A stretch of 36,151 bases of DNA, taken from NCBI GenBank assembly GCA_002780005.1, contig PEWV01000053.1, positions 1 to 36,151 of the forward strand. The letters run 5' to 3'. The first letter of the stretch is position 1. Every line of letters begins with the position of its first letter. Source of the DNA: Candidatus Aquitaenariimonas noxiae (GTDB lineage Bacteria > Omnitrophota > Gorgyraeia > Aquitaenariimonadales > Aquitaenariimonadaceae). The notes under the pieces were generated by a model. That model did no database searches, was not told where the DNA came from, and saw only the letters and a program-made list of their open reading frames with translations. Below, one piece after another: positions 16,865 through 25,394 of this stretch. The position numbers and the translations under genes were made by a program.

Positions 16865-17197
16865 ATGGGTAAAATATTGCTTACTCCGGTGGTTGCATTT
16901 ACAGTGATTTATATAACAATGACACTGTTTTCGAATTTGATGGCCAGGCTTTCGTTTAAAAAAGGAAAACGGGCAGAGGGCACGGAAAAAGCGTACGCAT
17001 GCGGCGAAGACACGCAAACTAATTTAGTACAGCCGGACTATAGCCAGTTTTTTCCGTTTGCGTTCTTTTTCAGCATATTGCACGTTGTCGCATTAATGAT
17101 AGCGACTGTGCCTATTAAGACCATGGGCTCGGTCTACATAGCGCTTGTTTACATATTAGGCGCGATGGTCGCCCTGTCAATTTTATTCCGGAGGTAG
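16865..17197 (+). CDS. NuoA-like hydrogenase membrane subunit
   Basis: Protein of 110 residues with three hydrophobic helices (about 5-27, 60-80 and 88-107). The loop between the first two contains YACGED with Cys46, equivalent to the YECG loop of NuoA that reaches towards the quinone site in complex I. Acidic and aromatic residues after it (QPDYSQFFPFAFFFSILHV) match NuoA spacing. A NuoA counterpart is absent from the classic Hyc, Hyf and Ech hydrogenases, so its presence makes this complex more complex-I-like. Confidence 0.8.
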   Translation: MGKILLTPVVAFTVIYITMTLFSNLMARLSFKKGKRAEGTEKAYACGEDTQTNLVQPDYSQFFPFAFFFSILHVVALMIATVPIKTMGSVYIALVYILGAMVALSILFRR

Positions 17198-17202
17198 CGT
17201 TT

Positions 17203-17649
17203 ATGGGGTTGATTCACAAGGTTGTTAATTGGGCAAGAATAAAGTCTCCGTGGATATTGCATTTTAATACAGGCGCCTGCAACGCCTGCGATATCGAGAT
17301 TATTGCCGCCTTAACTCCGCGTTATGACATGGAGCGTTTCGGTGTGCTTTTGAAGGGGACGCCGAGGCACGCTGATGTGCTTGTCTGCTCCGGTCCTGTC
17401 ACAAAACAGGTAAAGTGCAGACTGCAAAGGATCTACGAACAAATGCCTGAACCAAAGTTTGTAGTTGCGGTTGGGAGCTGTTCTTGTTCGGGAGGGGTTT
17501 TTCAAGGGTGCTACAATGTCGAATCAGGTATAGATAAGGTTATACCTGTGTCTGTCTATATACCGGGATGCCCAGCGAGCCCGACAGCAATAATCCACGG
17601 CGTGACAAAATTGCTGAAGAGTTTAGAGGAAAAAAAAGGAAATGACTAA
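17203..17649 (+). CDS. [NiFe] hydrogenase small subunit (NuoB/HycG-like)
   Basis: Carries the proximal [4Fe-4S] cluster that feeds electrons to the NiFe site. Four cysteines fit the ligand pattern: Cys26 and Cys29 in TGACNACDIE, Cys93 in GSCSCSGGVF, and Cys123 in PGCPASP. The first pair is CxxC as in hydrogenases (CNGCDIE in HycG), not the adjacent Cys-Cys of NuoB. This supports a hydrogenase rather than complex I. Length is 148. Its end overlaps the next gene by 8 bases. Confidence 0.93.
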   Translation: MGLIHKVVNWARIKSPWILHFNTGACNACDIEIIAALTPRYDMERFGVLLKGTPRHADVLVCSGPVTKQVKCRLQRIYEQMPEPKFVVAVGSCSCSGGVFQGCYNVESGIDKVIPVSVYIPGCPASPTAIIHGVTKLLKSLEEKKGND

Positions 17650-18112
17650 AGAAGAAGATGTCCAGAATGAACTGGTGAAAAAATTTGATTTTCTTAAAGA
17701 TAAAGTAAAAATACAGCGCTCGCGCAGGATATTTGCCGATGTCGCGGCCCAGGATTTGCGATCCGTTCTCGATCATATGATAAAAAACATGGGATTTTCT
17801 TTTCTTTGCACGATAACCGGCCTTGACGAAGGTAGTGTTTTTGGCGTTGTATATCATTTAAGCACAAAGGACGGAATGATCCTGAACCTGAAAATACGCA
17901 TTCCAAAGGATAAACCGACTCTCGAGACAATAACTGAGTATTTTCCTAGCGCCGAGGCGTACGAGCGAGAACTAATGGATTTATTTGGAATGCAGGTCGA
18001 AGGTCTTCCTAAGGGGTCTCGATACCCGCTGCCGGATGATTGGCCCGCAGGAGAATTCCCGCTCAGGAAGGGCTGGAAGTCTAAAACTTCAAAGCAAGAA
18101 GGGGGAATTTAA
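17642..18112 (+). CDS. NuoC-like hydrogenase subunit
   Basis: Soluble protein of 156 residues corresponding to the 30-kDa complex I subunit, which in E. coli HycE/HyfG is fused to the large subunit. The signature ERELMDLFGM is followed by RYPLPDDWP and the end motif FPLRKGW. It braces the large subunit in the peripheral arm. Here it is a separate gene, as in many group 4 enzymes outside the formate hydrogenlyases. It overlaps the small-subunit gene by 8 bases and lies 1 base before the large subunit. Confidence 0.9.
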   Translation: MTKEEDVQNELVKKFDFLKDKVKIQRSRRIFADVAAQDLRSVLDHMIKNMGFSFLCTITGLDEGSVFGVVYHLSTKDGMILNLKIRIPKDKPTLETITEYFPSAEAYERELMDLFGMQVEGLPKGSRYPLPDDWPAGEFPLRKGWKSKTSKQEGGI

Positions 18113-18113
18113 T

Positions 18114-19337
18114 ATGCACAAATTCACTGTACCCATAGGTCCTCAACACCCAGCCTTAAAAGAGCCCGAGAGTTTTAACGTGCTCTTGAGCGGCGAGAGA
18201 ATAATGAAATTCAGCGCGCGGCTCGGATATAATCACCGTGGAATAGAAAAGGCGTGTGAAGAAAGAACGTACATACAAAATGTTTATTTAACCGAGCGCG
18301 TATGCGGGATTTGTTCTCATGCGCATTCGTCTTGTTTTGTGCAGGCCGTAGAAGAGATAGCGGGGCTGGAGATCCCTAGGAGGGCGAACTATATACGCAC
18401 GCTTGTGGGTGAGTTAGAAAGGATACACAGTCATCTTCTTTGGCTCGGGGTTGCCGGCCATGAAGTCGGATTTGACACTTTGCTCATGTATGCGTGGCGC
18501 GACCGTGAGATAGTCATGGATATCCTGGCTAAACTTACAGGGAACAGGGTGAATTACGGCATTAACACTATCGGAGGCGTAAGACGCGATATTAATACTG
18601 ACCAGATAAAAGATGTGAGTAAAGCTGTAAAAAAGCTTAAAGAAAGAACAGAATACTATGTGCGGGTCGCAAAAGAAGAAGTAACCCTTATTAAACGGCT
18701 ATCGGGCGTCGGGGTGTTACTACCTAAAGACGTTCTTAAATTAGGGGCGGTCGGACCTACAGCGCGCGCTTCAGGCATTGAACGCGATACCAGAAAAGAC
18801 GATCCTTATGGGGCTTATGGTGAATTAGATTTTAGGGTTATCACGGACGATCATAATGATGTATACGGACGAACATTAGTGCGTCTTGGCGAGTTATTGG
18901 AATCTTATAAAATGATATCGCAAATTTTAGAAAATATTCCGGAGGGCCCTATTACTGTTAAGGCGCCTCGCAAGATACCCGCAGGCGAAGCTGTGAGCCG
19001 CTATGAAGCGCCTCGGGGTGAAAATGTTCATTATGTTAAATCTAACGGCACGGATAAACCTGAGAGGGTAAAGATACGCGCCCCAACCCTTGCCAACATA
19101 CAGACAGTAGCCAAAATGCTGGAAGATAGAAATTTGGCGGACTTGCCTATCGTCATCGCGGCGATAGACCCATGCTTCTCTTGCACCGACAGATTGACAT
19201 TGGTAAAGGACGTCGGGCATGGAAAAGGGAGAAAAATGCGATGGGAAGACCTGCATTCGCACAGCATTCAGTGGTATAAAGCGCGCGGGATCGATTTTTC
19301 CGATCTCAATAAAAAAATGGAAAAATTGTTAAAATGA
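18114..19337 (+). CDS. [NiFe] hydrogenase large subunit, group 4 (NuoD/EchE-like)
   Basis: Catalytic subunit for 2H+ + 2e- to H2. Both NiFe-binding motifs are intact: ERVCGICSHAH (Cys64, Cys67) and DPCFSCTDR (Cys354, Cys357). It is therefore not one of the cysteine-less relatives such as NuoD. A 47-residue tail follows Arg360, matching the C-terminal extension that HycI-type proteases remove after nickel insertion. The frame is open 129 bases further upstream, but the ATG used follows a GGGGGA ribosome-binding site and begins MHKFTVPIGPQHPAL, the normal family N-terminus. Length is 407. The ATG of the next gene overlaps its stop. Confidence 0.95.
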   Translation: MHKFTVPIGPQHPALKEPESFNVLLSGERIMKFSARLGYNHRGIEKACEERTYIQNVYLTERVCGICSHAHSSCFVQAVEEIAGLEIPRRANYIRTLVGELERIHSHLLWLGVAGHEVGFDTLLMYAWRDREIVMDILAKLTGNRVNYGINTIGGVRRDINTDQIKDVSKAVKKLKERTEYYVRVAKEEVTLIKRLSGVGVLLPKDVLKLGAVGPTARASGIERDTRKDDPYGAYGELDFRVITDDHNDVYGRTLVRLGELLESYKMISQILENIPEGPITVKAPRKIPAGEAVSRYEAPRGENVHYVKSNGTDKPERVKIRAPTLANIQTVAKMLEDRNLADLPIVIAAIDPCFSCTDRLTLVKDVGHGKGRKMRWEDLHSHSIQWYKARGIDFSDLNKKMEKLLK

Positions 19338-20275
19338 TAGGATCGCTATTAAGCATTTTCATATTTCCCGGTTTTCTTTTTTTGATGGTATTCGGCTTAT
19401 CAGCCGAATTTATCGACCGAAAACTCTACGCTCGATTGCAGAACAGGGTCGGCCCTCCGTGGTTCCAACCGGTCGCTGACCTGATCAAGCTTTTTAGCAA
19501 GGAAGATATTATACCGGAAGAAGCCAACCCAGCGATGTTTAAGGCTATGCCTATATTAGCCCTTACAGCTACCATTACATCGTTTTTTTATATTCCTACA
19601 TGGAGAAATGAAGCGCTGTATCACTTTAACGGCGACCTTATTATCGTGCTTTATCTTTTGACTCTTCCCACGCTTTCATATTTCCTGGGTGGGTGGTACT
19701 CTACTTCACTTTTTTCAAAAATAGGAGCGGTACGCACGCTGACGCAATTATTCGCTTATGAAGTCCCGCTATTAATGAGCATTTTGGCTCCGGCCCTTTT
19801 GGCCGATACGTGGTCGCTGACAGAGATGGCTGTCTTTTATAGCGCGCATCCATGGTATTGGTTATTTAATATTTTGGGTTTCTTCGTAGCATTAATAACG
19901 CTTCTGGGGAAACTTGAGAAGGTCCCGTTTGACATACCCGAAGCGGAAACAGAAATAGTCGCAGGCACGTTTACAGAATATAGCGGGAGGCTCTTGGGGC
20001 TGTTTAGGTTAAGCATGGATATAGAACTTATTGTAGGCGCTTCGCTTCTGGCCGCGGTGTATATGCCTTTCGGGCTGGCAATTTCTCCGATATTTGCCTT
20101 CATTTTATTTTTAATAAAAGTTCTCTCTATTGTTGCGATGGTATCTGTTTTACGTACAGTATTCGCGCGGCTACGAATAGACCAGATGGTAAATTTCTGC
20201 TGGCGATACCTCGCGCCATTCTCATTTTTGCAAATTCTGATAATTCTAGCACTGAAAGGATTTCTCGTAAGATGA
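19334..20275 (+). CDS. NuoH-like hydrogenase membrane anchor subunit (EchB/HyfC type)
   Basis: Membrane protein of 313 residues with about eight helices that docks the peripheral arm on the membrane. Conserved cytoplasmic loops are present: RKLYARLQNRVGPPWFQP followed by KLFSKEDI near the N-terminus, and the acidic loop FDIPEAETEIVAGTFTEYSG near residues 197-216, whose glutamates start the ion path in complex I. It overlaps both neighbours by 4 bases. The sequence is complete and looks functional. Confidence 0.93.
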   Translation: MIGSLLSIFIFPGFLFLMVFGLSAEFIDRKLYARLQNRVGPPWFQPVADLIKLFSKEDIIPEEANPAMFKAMPILALTATITSFFYIPTWRNEALYHFNGDLIIVLYLLTLPTLSYFLGGWYSTSLFSKIGAVRTLTQLFAYEVPLLMSILAPALLADTWSLTEMAVFYSAHPWYWLFNILGFFVALITLLGKLEKVPFDIPEAETEIVAGTFTEYSGRLLGLFRLSMDIELIVGASLLAAVYMPFGLAISPIFAFILFLIKVLSIVAMVSVLRTVFARLRIDQMVNFCWRYLAPFSFLQILIILALKGFLVR

Positions 20276-20649
20276 TAAGACCGGCTAAGATGATCAGGCA
20301 AGTCCTCTCGTCCCTTTTTAAAAAACCGGCTACAAACCTCTATCCGTTCAATAAATTCGAAATGCCGGATAAATTCAGGGGAAAAATAGTGTTCGATCCC
20401 GAACTTTGCGTCGGCTGTAAACTTTGCATGAAGGATTGTCCGGCCGGGGCCATCAATATTAAGAAGGTAGGCGAGAAGAAATTCGAAGCCGAATTTGACC
20501 TTGGCAAATGCGTTTATTGCGCGCAGTGCACGGAAACCTGTTTTAAAAAAGCTTTAAAATTTACAGGCGAATTTGAACTTGCCTCATTAGACAGGGAAAA
20601 ATTGAAAATAACTTTTAATGCCAAACCTGACGACACTGCTTCAAAATAG
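20272..20649 (+). CDS. NuoI/HycF-like 2x[4Fe-4S] ferredoxin subunit
   Basis: Electron-transfer subunit of 125 residues. Two CxxCxxCxxxC motifs are complete: Cys46/49/52/56 (CVGCKLCMKDCP) and Cys80/83/86/90 (CVYCAQCTETCF, where Phe replaces the usual Pro). It should pass electrons from soluble ferredoxin to the small subunit. No NADH-binding (NuoE/F/G) genes accompany it, which argues for ferredoxin as the redox partner. Its last 32 bases overlap the protease gene in another frame. Confidence 0.92.
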   Translation: MIRPAKMIRQVLSSLFKKPATNLYPFNKFEMPDKFRGKIVFDPELCVGCKLCMKDCPAGAINIKKVGEKKFEAEFDLGKCVYCAQCTETCFKKALKFTGEFELASLDREKLKITFNAKPDDTASK

Positions 20650-21124
20650 GCTAGAGAATGCTAAAAAAATAGCGGTCCTGGCAATAGGTTCGGAACTGAG
20701 AGGGGACGATTACGCAGGTATAGCCGTAGCCAAGGCCCTTGAAAAAAAGCTTAAAAAAAAGCGAACCAGACCTCAAATAAAAACGTTTATCGGATCTACG
20801 GCGCCTGAGAATCTTACCGGTGAAGTAAAGAAATTTAAACCGTCTCATTTATTAATAATAGACGCCGCCGAGACCGGAGAAAAATCCGGAACTGTTATTT
20901 TATTAAAACCCGAAGACATAAATGAACTTGCGATGTTTTCTACGCATAAGATCCCGATTAATGTTCTAGTCAGATATTTAAGCGGATCCTTGAAGTGCAA
21001 AACAATTATTATAGGGATCCAGCCGGCATCGATCAAATTTGGTAAAACTTCTTCAAGGGTTGTGATGAAATCTGCAGAAGGAGTAGCTCAAGCAATATAT
21101 CTTGCAAGCGCTGGTATTAAATAA
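20618..21124 (+). CDS. HycI-type [NiFe] hydrogenase maturation endopeptidase
   Basis: Cuts the C-terminal tail of the large subunit after nickel is loaded. The motif IGSELRGDDYAG and the three expected nickel-sensing ligands are present: Asp31, Asp82 (IIDAAE) and His110 (FSTHKIP, like TTHNMP in HycI). GSTAPEN and IIIGIQP also match HycI closely. Length of 168 includes a short N-terminal addition. The ATG lies 32 bases inside the ferredoxin gene with no obvious ribosome-binding site, but no later ATG gives the full domain. No hyp genes for NiFe cofactor assembly are in the window. Confidence 0.9.
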   Translation: MPNLTTLLQNRLENAKKIAVLAIGSELRGDDYAGIAVAKALEKKLKKKRTRPQIKTFIGSTAPENLTGEVKKFKPSHLLIIDAAETGEKSGTVILLKPEDINELAMFSTHKIPINVLVRYLSGSLKCKTIIIGIQPASIKFGKTSSRVVMKSAEGVAQAIYLASAGIK

Positions 21125-21150
21125 AAAAAGCGGTAAGGCTGGTTAATCTT

Positions 21151-21801
21151 TTGAAACAGTATAAAATAATTTATGAAGATGAGGCAGTAATAGTTGTAGA
21201 TAAACCCTCCGGTATGCTTGTTATTCCTACTCCCAAGATGGAAACTAATACGTTGACAGCATTGCTTAATAGGGAACTAGACCTGCGCAGCGTAGAAGTA
21301 AATGCCTACCCATGTCACAGGCTTGACAGGGAGACTTCAGGCTTAATAGTTTACGCAAAGGGCAAGCATTTTCAGGGTATTATTATGGATGAATTTAAAA
21401 AAAGGCAGGTTAAAAAGCTGTATATAGCCTTTGTTCACGGTAAATTGCCAAAAAATTTTGATGAACTAAAAAGCGAAATTTATAATAGAAATAAAAGAAG
21501 GGGAGAGGTCGCTATTACGAAATACAAAGTTACCGGCCGAAGGAAAAATTTTACCATAGCAGAAGTTGAACCGGTTACGGGAAGGACTAACCAGATAAGG
21601 ATACAATTTAAAGAACTTGGCCACCCGCTTGTAGGCGAAAGCGTTTATGCGTTCCGCAAAGATTTCAGCTTGAAATTCAAAAGGGCCGCCTTGCACGCGA
21701 AGCGTATCGAATTTATCCATCCCGTAACGAAGAAATTATTAACATTCGACTCGCCCATGGCCGACGACATGAATGATTTTCTCAAAAAACACCCGGTTTA
21801 A
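21151..21801 (+). CDS. RluA-family RNA pseudouridine synthase
   Basis: Isomerises uridine to pseudouridine in rRNA or tRNA. The catalytic Asp59 lies in HRLDRETSG (56-64). DKPSGMLVIP (17-26), KLYIAFVHG, and the C-terminal GRTNQIRIQFKELGHPLVG block are all typical. There is no S4 domain at the N-terminus, and length is 216 residues, as in RluA or TruC-like members. TTG is the start; the site before it is weak. Target base cannot be assigned. It lies 26 bases after the hydrogenase protease gene and may share its transcript. Confidence 0.9.
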   Translation: MKQYKIIYEDEAVIVVDKPSGMLVIPTPKMETNTLTALLNRELDLRSVEVNAYPCHRLDRETSGLIVYAKGKHFQGIIMDEFKKRQVKKLYIAFVHGKLPKNFDELKSEIYNRNKRRGEVAITKYKVTGRRKNFTIAEVEPVTGRTNQIRIQFKELGHPLVGESVYAFRKDFSLKFKRAALHAKRIEFIHPVTKKLLTFDSPMADDMNDFLKKHPV

Positions 21802-21804
21802 AAT

Positions 21805-22476
21805 ATGAATATTAAAAACAGATTTAAAAGATGGTTCAGACTGCGGTTTGCGGTTACATATCCTTTTATAGTCTTCTTAGCGTTTTTTTGCAATTCCGAT
21901 AGCAGGTCTGTCATAAATGCGATATGGCTTATTATTGCCGGCTTCTTTATTCGCATTTGGGCAAACGGATACGCGATAAAGCTAGAAAAACTAACCACGT
22001 CCGGCCCTTACGCCTTTGTGAGGCACCCGCTATATTTAGGAACAATGCTTATAATATGCGGTTTTATTGTTATGCTGAGGGCTTATTATGTGGGCATATT
22101 GTTCATTGCGATAATTGTCGCTGTATATTACCGAACTATAAAGAATGAAGAGGGAATGCTTGAAAAAAAATTTAAAGATTTATATATTGATTACCGAAAA
22201 AGGGTTCCGGCAATAGTTCCCACTATTTTTCCTTACCGGCTTGGTGAAAAGTGGTCTTTCAGCCTTAGGCGTTTAATTAAAAGCAAGGAGTACAAACCGT
22301 TCATTTGGGTGGTAATTATTATAATCGCGTTTCATTTAAAGTATACGCTTATCATAAAACATGAAAAAATCGGCGCAAAGGCATTGGCATTAATTATCGT
22401 AGCGTTATCTTTGGGCCTGTTGGATCTATTCGGCGAGCTTATGAAGCTTATTTATAAAAAGAAAGCCAAGCAATGA
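21805..22476 (+). CDS. ICMT/PEMT-like membrane methyltransferase
   Basis: Polytopic membrane protein of 223 residues in the isoprenylcysteine carboxyl methyltransferase-like group. The SAM-binding signature is TTSGPYAFVRHPLYLGT, followed by a helical hairpin and NEEGMLEKKFKDLYIDYRKR. After this core two extra hydrophobic segments follow (about 166-180 and 192-210). The bacterial substrates are mostly unknown and include lipids and small isoprenoids. It overlaps the P-type ATPase gene by ATGA, so the pair is translationally coupled, though no functional link is obvious. Confidence 0.82.
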   Translation: MNIKNRFKRWFRLRFAVTYPFIVFLAFFCNSDSRSVINAIWLIIAGFFIRIWANGYAIKLEKLTTSGPYAFVRHPLYLGTMLIICGFIVMLRAYYVGILFIAIIVAVYYRTIKNEEGMLEKKFKDLYIDYRKRVPAIVPTIFPYRLGEKWSFSLRRLIKSKEYKPFIWVVIIIIAFHLKYTLIIKHEKIGAKALALIIVALSLGLLDLFGELMKLIYKKKAKQ

Positions 22477-25073
22477 TAGATACGGTAGGTTTTAAGCAAA
22501 AACAAAACGAGAATTCTAAAACTAACGGCAATCGAAAGCAGCAGCTCCTTGATTTTGATTATGTAAACTGCGGGACGGAAGATCTTTTTAAAAAATTTAA
22601 AACCTCCTTAAAAGGACTTTCCGACAAAGAGGTAAAACTGCGCCTTGAGGAATATGGTTATAACGAACCCGCCAAAAAAAAGAAAAGAACCATTCTCTTT
22701 CAGATAGCTTCAAAATTTATAAACCCGCTTGTAATAGTTCTTCTGATAATAGCCGGTTTCTCGCTCTTCTTCGGCGAAAGGATGAGCGCGTTATTAATTA
22801 TATTGATGGCTATGATGAGCGTTTTTCTTTCTTTTTTACAAGAACATCGCGCAGGCAAAGAGGCCGAGAAGCTCAGTGAAATGGTGCGCGCCACCGCTAC
22901 CGTTTATAGAAACGGCAGGCCTAAAGAGGTTAAAATAAAAGAAATCGTTCCCGGAGATATAGTGGATTTATTCGCGGGTGATATGATACCGGCTGATTTG
23001 CGCCTAATTTCATGTAAAGACCTCTTTGTGAACCAGGCATCCCTGACCGGCGAATCATTTCCTATAGAAAAAAGCTCTGACGCTATAAAGCCTAACACTA
23101 ACGCAGTGACTGATTTGACCAACATTGCGTTCATGGGCTCAAGCGTAGTGAGCGGAACAGGTTTAGGGGTCGTTATAAAAACAGGTCTTTCAACTCAATT
23201 CGGAGAGCTTTCGCGCAAGCTTGCCAGCATCGTTGTGGAGACGAGTTTTGATAAGGGCATAAGCAAGTTTACCTGGCTCATGATCCGATTCATGCTAGTT
23301 TTAGTGATAGCGATCTTTTCTATAAATGCCCTATCAAAAGGCAACCCTCTTCAGGCGCTTCTTTTTTCGCTAGCGGTAGCGGTGGGCCTTACCCCTGAAA
23401 TGCTGCCCATGTTAGTTGCCATAAATCTCTCGAAGGGCGCAATAGCAATGTCAAAAAAAGATGTTATAGTAAAACGTTTAAATTCGATACAAAACTTTGG
23501 CGCCATGGACGTGTTATGCACCGATAAAACCGGCACGCTGACTTTAGATAGAATCGTTTTGGAAAAACATTGCGATGTAGTAAGAAACGAGAGCGATGAT
23601 GTGTTAAGATTCGCTTACATAAACAGTTTTTACCAGACGGGGTTAAAAAATATTTTAGATCGTGCTGTCTTAAAATATGAAAAGTTAGTCGTAAATGCCT
23701 ACAAAAAAATCGACGAAGTCCCCTTTGATTTTTCTCGAAAAATAATGTCGGTAGTGATTGAAGCGGACGGCAGGCACAGAATTATCACTAAAGGCGCCCC
23801 AGAGGAGATTTTTAAAAGATGCTCGCAGTATGAGTTAGACGGCGATATCCTCGACATGGAGCAATTGATACTCATGGACTTAAAAACAGAATATGATAAC
23901 TTAAGTTCGGAAGGGTTTAGAGTGCTGGCCGTTGCATATAAAGATTTTGATAATAAAAAAGAGGTCTATTCAAAAGAAGACGAACAACAGTTGACACTCA
24001 AGGGCTACATCGCGTTTCTCGATCCGCCAAAACCAACCGCAAAAAAGACGATAGAGGTTTTAAAAAGTTTGGGCATAGAATTCAAAGTTTTAACGGGGGA
24101 TAATGAGCTTGTAACAAAGAAAATATGCAGTGAAGTGGGCCTTGACGTGAAGGGATTGCTTACCGGGGATCGTGTCGAGGGCTCAAACGATTCGGAACTT
24201 AAAGAATTGGTAAAAACAACTAATGTTTTTGCCAGGCTGTCTCCGCTACAGAAGGAAAGGGTGATCCATGCCTTGCACGAAAATAAACATATCGTCGGCT
24301 ATTTGGGAGACGGCATCAATGACGCGCCCGCCTTAAAGGCTTCCGATGTCGGTATTTCCGTAAATAACGCCGTGGATATAGCTAAAGAATCCGCTGATAT
24401 AATTCTTTTGAAAAAAAGCTTAATGGTGCTTGAAGATGGTGTGTTGGAAGGCAGAAAAACTTTCGGGAATATCCTTAAATATATAAAAATGGGGTCAAGC
24501 TCGAATTTGGGTAATATGATCAGCATGACCGGCGCAAGTTTATTCCTTCCGTTTTTACCGATGCTGCCCATACAGATACTTTTAAATAATTTTCTGTATG
24601 ACCTGTCTCAGGCAGCCATTCCTACGGATGGGGTGGATAATGAGTACCTTGCGAGGTCCAGGCCCTGGAACATGGGGTATATAAAAAAGTTTATGCTCTT
24701 TATAGGGCCGATTAGCTCAATATTTGACTTCATAACATTCGGGGTGTTATTGTTTATATTTCATGCGTCGCAGCCGCTTTTTAATACAGGCTGGTTCCTG
24801 GAATCTCTCTGTACCCAGACCTTAGTTATCCATGTAATTCGCACAGGGAAGAAGCCTTTCATTGAAAGCAGGCCGAGCCAGTTCTTAATATTTACGTCTA
24901 TCTATATCGTTACAATCGCGCTTTTTATGCCTTTTATCCCCCTGGGAAGGCATTTTGGCTTTGTTACTCCACCACCCTCGTTCTTCTTGGCACTTTTTGT
25001 CATAGTTGCGTTTTATTTATTTATGGTAGAGTTTGTAAAACGATGGTTTATAAAAAGATACGGGTATGAATAG
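22473..25073 (+). CDS. MgtA-type (P3B) magnesium-translocating P-type ATPase
   Basis: ATP-driven cation importer of the inner membrane. A cation-ATPase N-terminal domain (LSDKEVKLRLEEYG) precedes the first helices. TGES (192-195) is the dephosphorylation loop, phosphorylated Asp351 is in CTDKTGTLT, KGAPEEIF binds nucleotide, and GDGINDAPA (612-620) closes the P domain. The early SSNLGNMISM and late membrane segments match MgtA/MgtB rather than calcium pumps. Length is 866, slightly under the E. coli 898. Mg2+ import is inferred from subfamily resemblance. I saw no Mg2+-sensing leader, since the gene has no separate upstream region. Confidence 0.9.
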   Translation: MIDTVGFKQKQNENSKTNGNRKQQLLDFDYVNCGTEDLFKKFKTSLKGLSDKEVKLRLEEYGYNEPAKKKKRTILFQIASKFINPLVIVLLIIAGFSLFFGERMSALLIILMAMMSVFLSFLQEHRAGKEAEKLSEMVRATATVYRNGRPKEVKIKEIVPGDIVDLFAGDMIPADLRLISCKDLFVNQASLTGESFPIEKSSDAIKPNTNAVTDLTNIAFMGSSVVSGTGLGVVIKTGLSTQFGELSRKLASIVVETSFDKGISKFTWLMIRFMLVLVIAIFSINALSKGNPLQALLFSLAVAVGLTPEMLPMLVAINLSKGAIAMSKKDVIVKRLNSIQNFGAMDVLCTDKTGTLTLDRIVLEKHCDVVRNESDDVLRFAYINSFYQTGLKNILDRAVLKYEKLVVNAYKKIDEVPFDFSRKIMSVVIEADGRHRIITKGAPEEIFKRCSQYELDGDILDMEQLILMDLKTEYDNLSSEGFRVLAVAYKDFDNKKEVYSKEDEQQLTLKGYIAFLDPPKPTAKKTIEVLKSLGIEFKVLTGDNELVTKKICSEVGLDVKGLLTGDRVEGSNDSELKELVKTTNVFARLSPLQKERVIHALHENKHIVGYLGDGINDAPALKASDVGISVNNAVDIAKESADIILLKKSLMVLEDGVLEGRKTFGNILKYIKMGSSSNLGNMISMTGASLFLPFLPMLPIQILLNNFLYDLSQAAIPTDGVDNEYLARSRPWNMGYIKKFMLFIGPISSIFDFITFGVLLFIFHASQPLFNTGWFLESLCTQTLVIHVIRTGKKPFIESRPSQFLIFTSIYIVTIALFMPFIPLGRHFGFVTPPPSFFLALFVIVAFYLFMVEFVKRWFIKRYGYE

Positions 25074-25076
25074 TTC

Positions 25077-25394
25077 ATGGGTAAAGTAAGCGTAGTTAAG
25101 ATAGGGAAGAGTATAAAAAACAGCTTAAGCAGCTGTATCAATCTTATAGGTGGAATAAAAAGATACGTTAATTCATCCGATAAGGTATTATTAAAACCAA
25201 ACCTGAACGGCAGCGAATGCTGCACGAATATAAAATTGACTGGATCGCTTATACAGCTATTAATCGATAATGGCAAAAAGAATATTTTTATCGCAGAATC
25301 GACGTTTGGCAATAAAGACATTACGCAAAAATACTTTCAAGAGACCGGGTACTCGACTTGGCCAAAAAATACAACATTGAGCTGGTTAATCTGA
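25077..25394 (+). pseudogene. DUF362 protein, N-terminal fragment before a frameshift
   Basis: Residues 1-93 or so are a good DUF362 N-terminus: KVLLKPNLNG, a conserved Leu-rich helix and FIAESTFGNKD. The homology stops after FQETGY, and the frame then runs through unrelated residues to a stop. The remaining domain continues in another frame immediately after (next entry). A single missing base near 25353 explains the break. The function of DUF362 proteins is unclear; many have cysteine motifs and occur with redox genes. Confidence 0.75.

Noticed and set aside
17985-18113. Longer N-terminus for the hydrogenase large subunit
   Set aside because: The frame is open, but the extra 43 residues overlap the NuoC-like gene, show no family similarity, and the ATG at 18114 has a strong ribosome-binding site.
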